Of a DNA stretch of 17,385 bases, positions 15,530-17,385 are shown piece by piece. Each line of letters begins with the position of its first letter. The stretch's first letter is position 1. The position numbers and the translations under genes were made by a program. The notes beneath the pieces are model-generated. The model had not been told where the DNA came from. It did not search any database and worked only from the letters and a program-made list of their open reading frames with translations. This DNA is from Zetaproteobacteria bacterium (GTDB lineage: Bacteria > Pseudomonadota > Zetaproteobacteria > Mariprofundales > Mariprofundaceae), in NCBI GenBank assembly GCA_021545665.1, contig JAJRTX010000265.1, forward strand, positions 1 to 17,385, read 5' to 3'.

Positions 15530-17385
15530 AAATTTCAGTAATTATTCCTACACATAATCGACTTGAGAATTTAATTTCAGCTATAGGTACAATCATTAAC
15601 CAGGATTATGAAGATTGGGAAGTGGTTGTTTCGGATAATTATTCAGAAGAAGATATAAAAGGTTATATAATATCCTTAAATGAGCCGAGAATTCGATATT
15701 ATAGAACAGATTCTTTTGTGGCAGTTACTGAAAACTGGAATAATGTGATTAATCGGGCAACAGGCGACTATATCATTATGCTGGGAGATGATGATGGATT
15801 AATGCCCGGGTATTTTTCTAAGATTAGTGAAACTGCAGAGAAATTTGATCGCCCCCCAGTTATTTATTCAGCAATGTACCAATTTGCAAATCCGGGGGTT
15901 TTTCCTGGTGAAGAAGAAGGCTATTTGGCAGAAGTACATAATGGTTTTTTCTTTGAAGGAAAAGATGAGCCTTTTATTTTGGATAAAAAAGATGCCCAAA
16001 ATGCCGCTAGAGGTTCATTACAGCTTCATAGACAGTTCACCTTTAATATCCAGTGCTTTACCCTAAGTAGAGATTTTGTGGAATCCATAAAAGGTGAAGA
16101 TGACTTTTACCAATCCCCATTCCCGGATTATTATATTGCCAATGTGATTTTTCTAATGGCAGATAGAATTGTAGTAGACCCGAGGCCAATTGCTCTTGCA
16201 GGGATAACAAAAAAATCATTTGGATTCTTTTTGATTAATGGCATTGAAGATAAGGGAGCAGAGTTGTTGAACAACTCATCAATACATGCCTCGGTTTCAG
16301 AGGTTCTTAAGAAGAAACTTTTACCTGGGCCCGAATATCAAAGTAATTATGTGTTGGCCATGAGCCAGGTTGTTGCAAACTATGGCGATAAATTCAATCT
16401 TTCAGTTAATTTTGGGCGCTATAGACGGTTACAGATTTTTCATATCTTGGAACGATACATTGGTTCCAATCCATTCAAGGATTCCCTTTTCGTGGGCATT
16501 TGGAATAAATTGACATTTACAGAGAAAATTATTGCATTAATGATTATGTCTGTCTTTGCTCTTGCAACCATTCTCCCCGCTTCTCTGCAGGGAAAAATTC
16601 GTTCAGCTTTATACAAGCTGGTGACGCCGTATAAATATAAAGCGAAGGTCAATATTGTTGACAGGGGAAGCTATAATAACGCAATGGATGTATATAATTC
16701 ATTCACAAAAGGATCAATTTGGCTAACACCGAAAACAATTTCCCGTCTACGGCAGGCGTATCGCATTGCAATAGCATCATTTCCTGGGCATGGAGCATCG
16801 CTTTGGGCAATGATCTCAGAGAAGCAGGCTGATCTCCATGCAGCATTATTAGCAGATGATGATTCACTCATCTCGCTTTTAGCGGATCCAGGAAGGACTT
16901 ATCTCTATTATGGGGTTGATAATATATACCCTGACTTTCGGGATATTGACTTACAATCAACTATCTTTCAGAGCATAAAAAATCAGTCACACAATGCTCT
17001 TGTAGTACTTGCCGATGCCCTTGGTGCGACGCGTTGTTGGAATCCTGAAGGTGGCGCGCTCTTTCCTCATAAGGAGCCCAAGCCCACTAGCAGTGCCGAT
17101 GATCTGTTGGCAGGTATCGAAGGAACACTTGGCATCCCCCTACAATTTCCGAGGCCATTTCCCGGAGAACCAGGTCTGACTACGATGCGTGGGCTTGTCT
17201 CCGTTCGTGCTGCAAATGCCATCTATCAAGCGCATCGTGTGAATCAGATAACGATGGGACATGGTCGATGTTTGGAAATCGGAGGGGGTGTTGGGCGCAC
17301 TGCTTACTACGCGAGAATGTTGGGAATTAATGACTACACTCTCGTTGATCTTCCTATGACTTTAGTTGGGCAGGCCCTATTTTTG
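15526..17385 (+). CDS. Family 2 glycosyltransferase joined to a putative sugar O-methyltransferase, cut by the right edge
   Basis: One frame of at least 620 codons stays open to the window edge. Residues ~1-230 are a GT-A family 2 glycosyltransferase, which transfers a sugar from a nucleotide donor: KISVIIPTHNR at the start, EVVVSDNYS, and LGDDDGL with the metal-binding DxD at 88-90. A hydrophobic stretch at ~334-350 could anchor the protein in the inner membrane. From ~380 a second domain follows; near its visible end CLEIGGGVGRTAYYARML (582-599) and TLVDLP match the SAM-binding motifs of putative sugar O-methyltransferases found in polysaccharide loci. TTG 15526 is preferred because MKISVIIPT is the usual family start; ATG 15508 is in frame 6 codons upstream. 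AT-rich codon use. The 3' end is unseen. Confidence 0.8.
   Translation, partial: MKISVIIPTHNRLENLISAIGTIINQDYEDWEVVVSDNYSEEDIKGYIISLNEPRIRYYRTDSFVAVTENWNNVINRATGDYIIMLGDDDGLMPGYFSKISETAEKFDRPPVIYSAMYQFANPGVFPGEEEGYLAEVHNGFFFEGKDEPFILDKKDAQNAARGSLQLHRQFTFNIQCFTLSRDFVESIKGEDDFYQSPFPDYYIANVIFLMADRIVVDPRPIALAGITKKSFGFFLINGIEDKGAELLNNSSIHASVSEVLKKKLLPGPEYQSNYVLAMSQVVANYGDKFNLSVNFGRYRRLQIFHILERYIGSNPFKDSLFVGIWNKLTFTEKIIALMIMSVFALATILPASLQGKIRSALYKLVTPYKYKAKVNIVDRGSYNNAMDVYNSFTKGSIWLTPKTISRLRQAYRIAIASFPGHGASLWAMISEKQADLHAALLADDDSLISLLADPGRTYLYYGVDNIYPDFRDIDLQSTIFQSIKNQSHNALVVLADALGATRCWNPEGGALFPHKEPKPTSSADDLLAGIEGTLGIPLQFPRPFPGEPGLTTMRGLVSVRAANAIYQAHRVNQITMGHGRCLEIGGGVGRTAYYARMLGINDYTLVDLPMTLVGQALFL

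Overview
The window looks like chromosome from a Gram-negative, proteobacterium-like organism of medium GC. The signs are a lipoprotein with a lipobox, an exported periplasmic-type phosphatase, and a nucleotide-sugar locus typical of O-antigen or exopolysaccharide synthesis. I cannot name the genus. Base composition is uneven: the radical SAM and aldolase genes on the minus strand look the most GC-rich, while gmd, fcl and the last glycosyltransferase gene are clearly more AT-rich, which fits a patchwork surface-polysaccharide locus.

Left part (1-2870). The start of a minus-strand gene runs off the left edge behind a 46-bp-period tandem repeat. Next come a small lipoprotein gene with its own promoter, a broken RelE/ParE-type toxin remnant, a remnant of the N-terminus of a transposase, and an intact phosphoesterase (phospholipase C/acid phosphatase family) that ends at a long hairpin terminator.

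Middle part (2970-7600). Three minus-strand genes encode a cobalamin-binding-type radical SAM protein, a bifunctional class II aldolase/short-chain dehydrogenase, and an exported histidine phosphatase. A bidirectional-type hairpin closes this group on its left side.

Right part (7700-14016). A plus-strand operon holds rfbA-rfbC-rfbD, a four-helix-bundle (23S rRNA intervening-sequence type) gene, then rfbB, gmd and fcl, ending in a weak terminator. Together these make dTDP-L-rhamnose (from glucose-1-phosphate) and GDP-L-fucose (from GDP-mannose), two precursors for a surface glycan. The most unusual feature lies here. The four-helix-bundle gene is bracketed by 7-bp repeats in inverted orientation, which supply the last codons of rfbD and the first codons of rfbB. 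rfbB also carries two in-frame copies of a 54-bp repeat (about 49/54 identical), each set in the same type of heptamer DNA and placed in surface-loop positions of the enzyme.

Right end (14017-17385). About 1.5 kb holds no intact gene. It contains a glycosyltransferase pseudogene with several frameshifts, then a scar in which the first ~20 codons of an rfbA are joined to the last ~75 codons of an rfbB, the residue of a second, diverged rhamnose cassette. After it a long frame runs off the right edge: a family 2 glycosyltransferase continuous with a probable sugar O-methyltransferase domain. No rRNA, tRNA or CRISPR array was seen.
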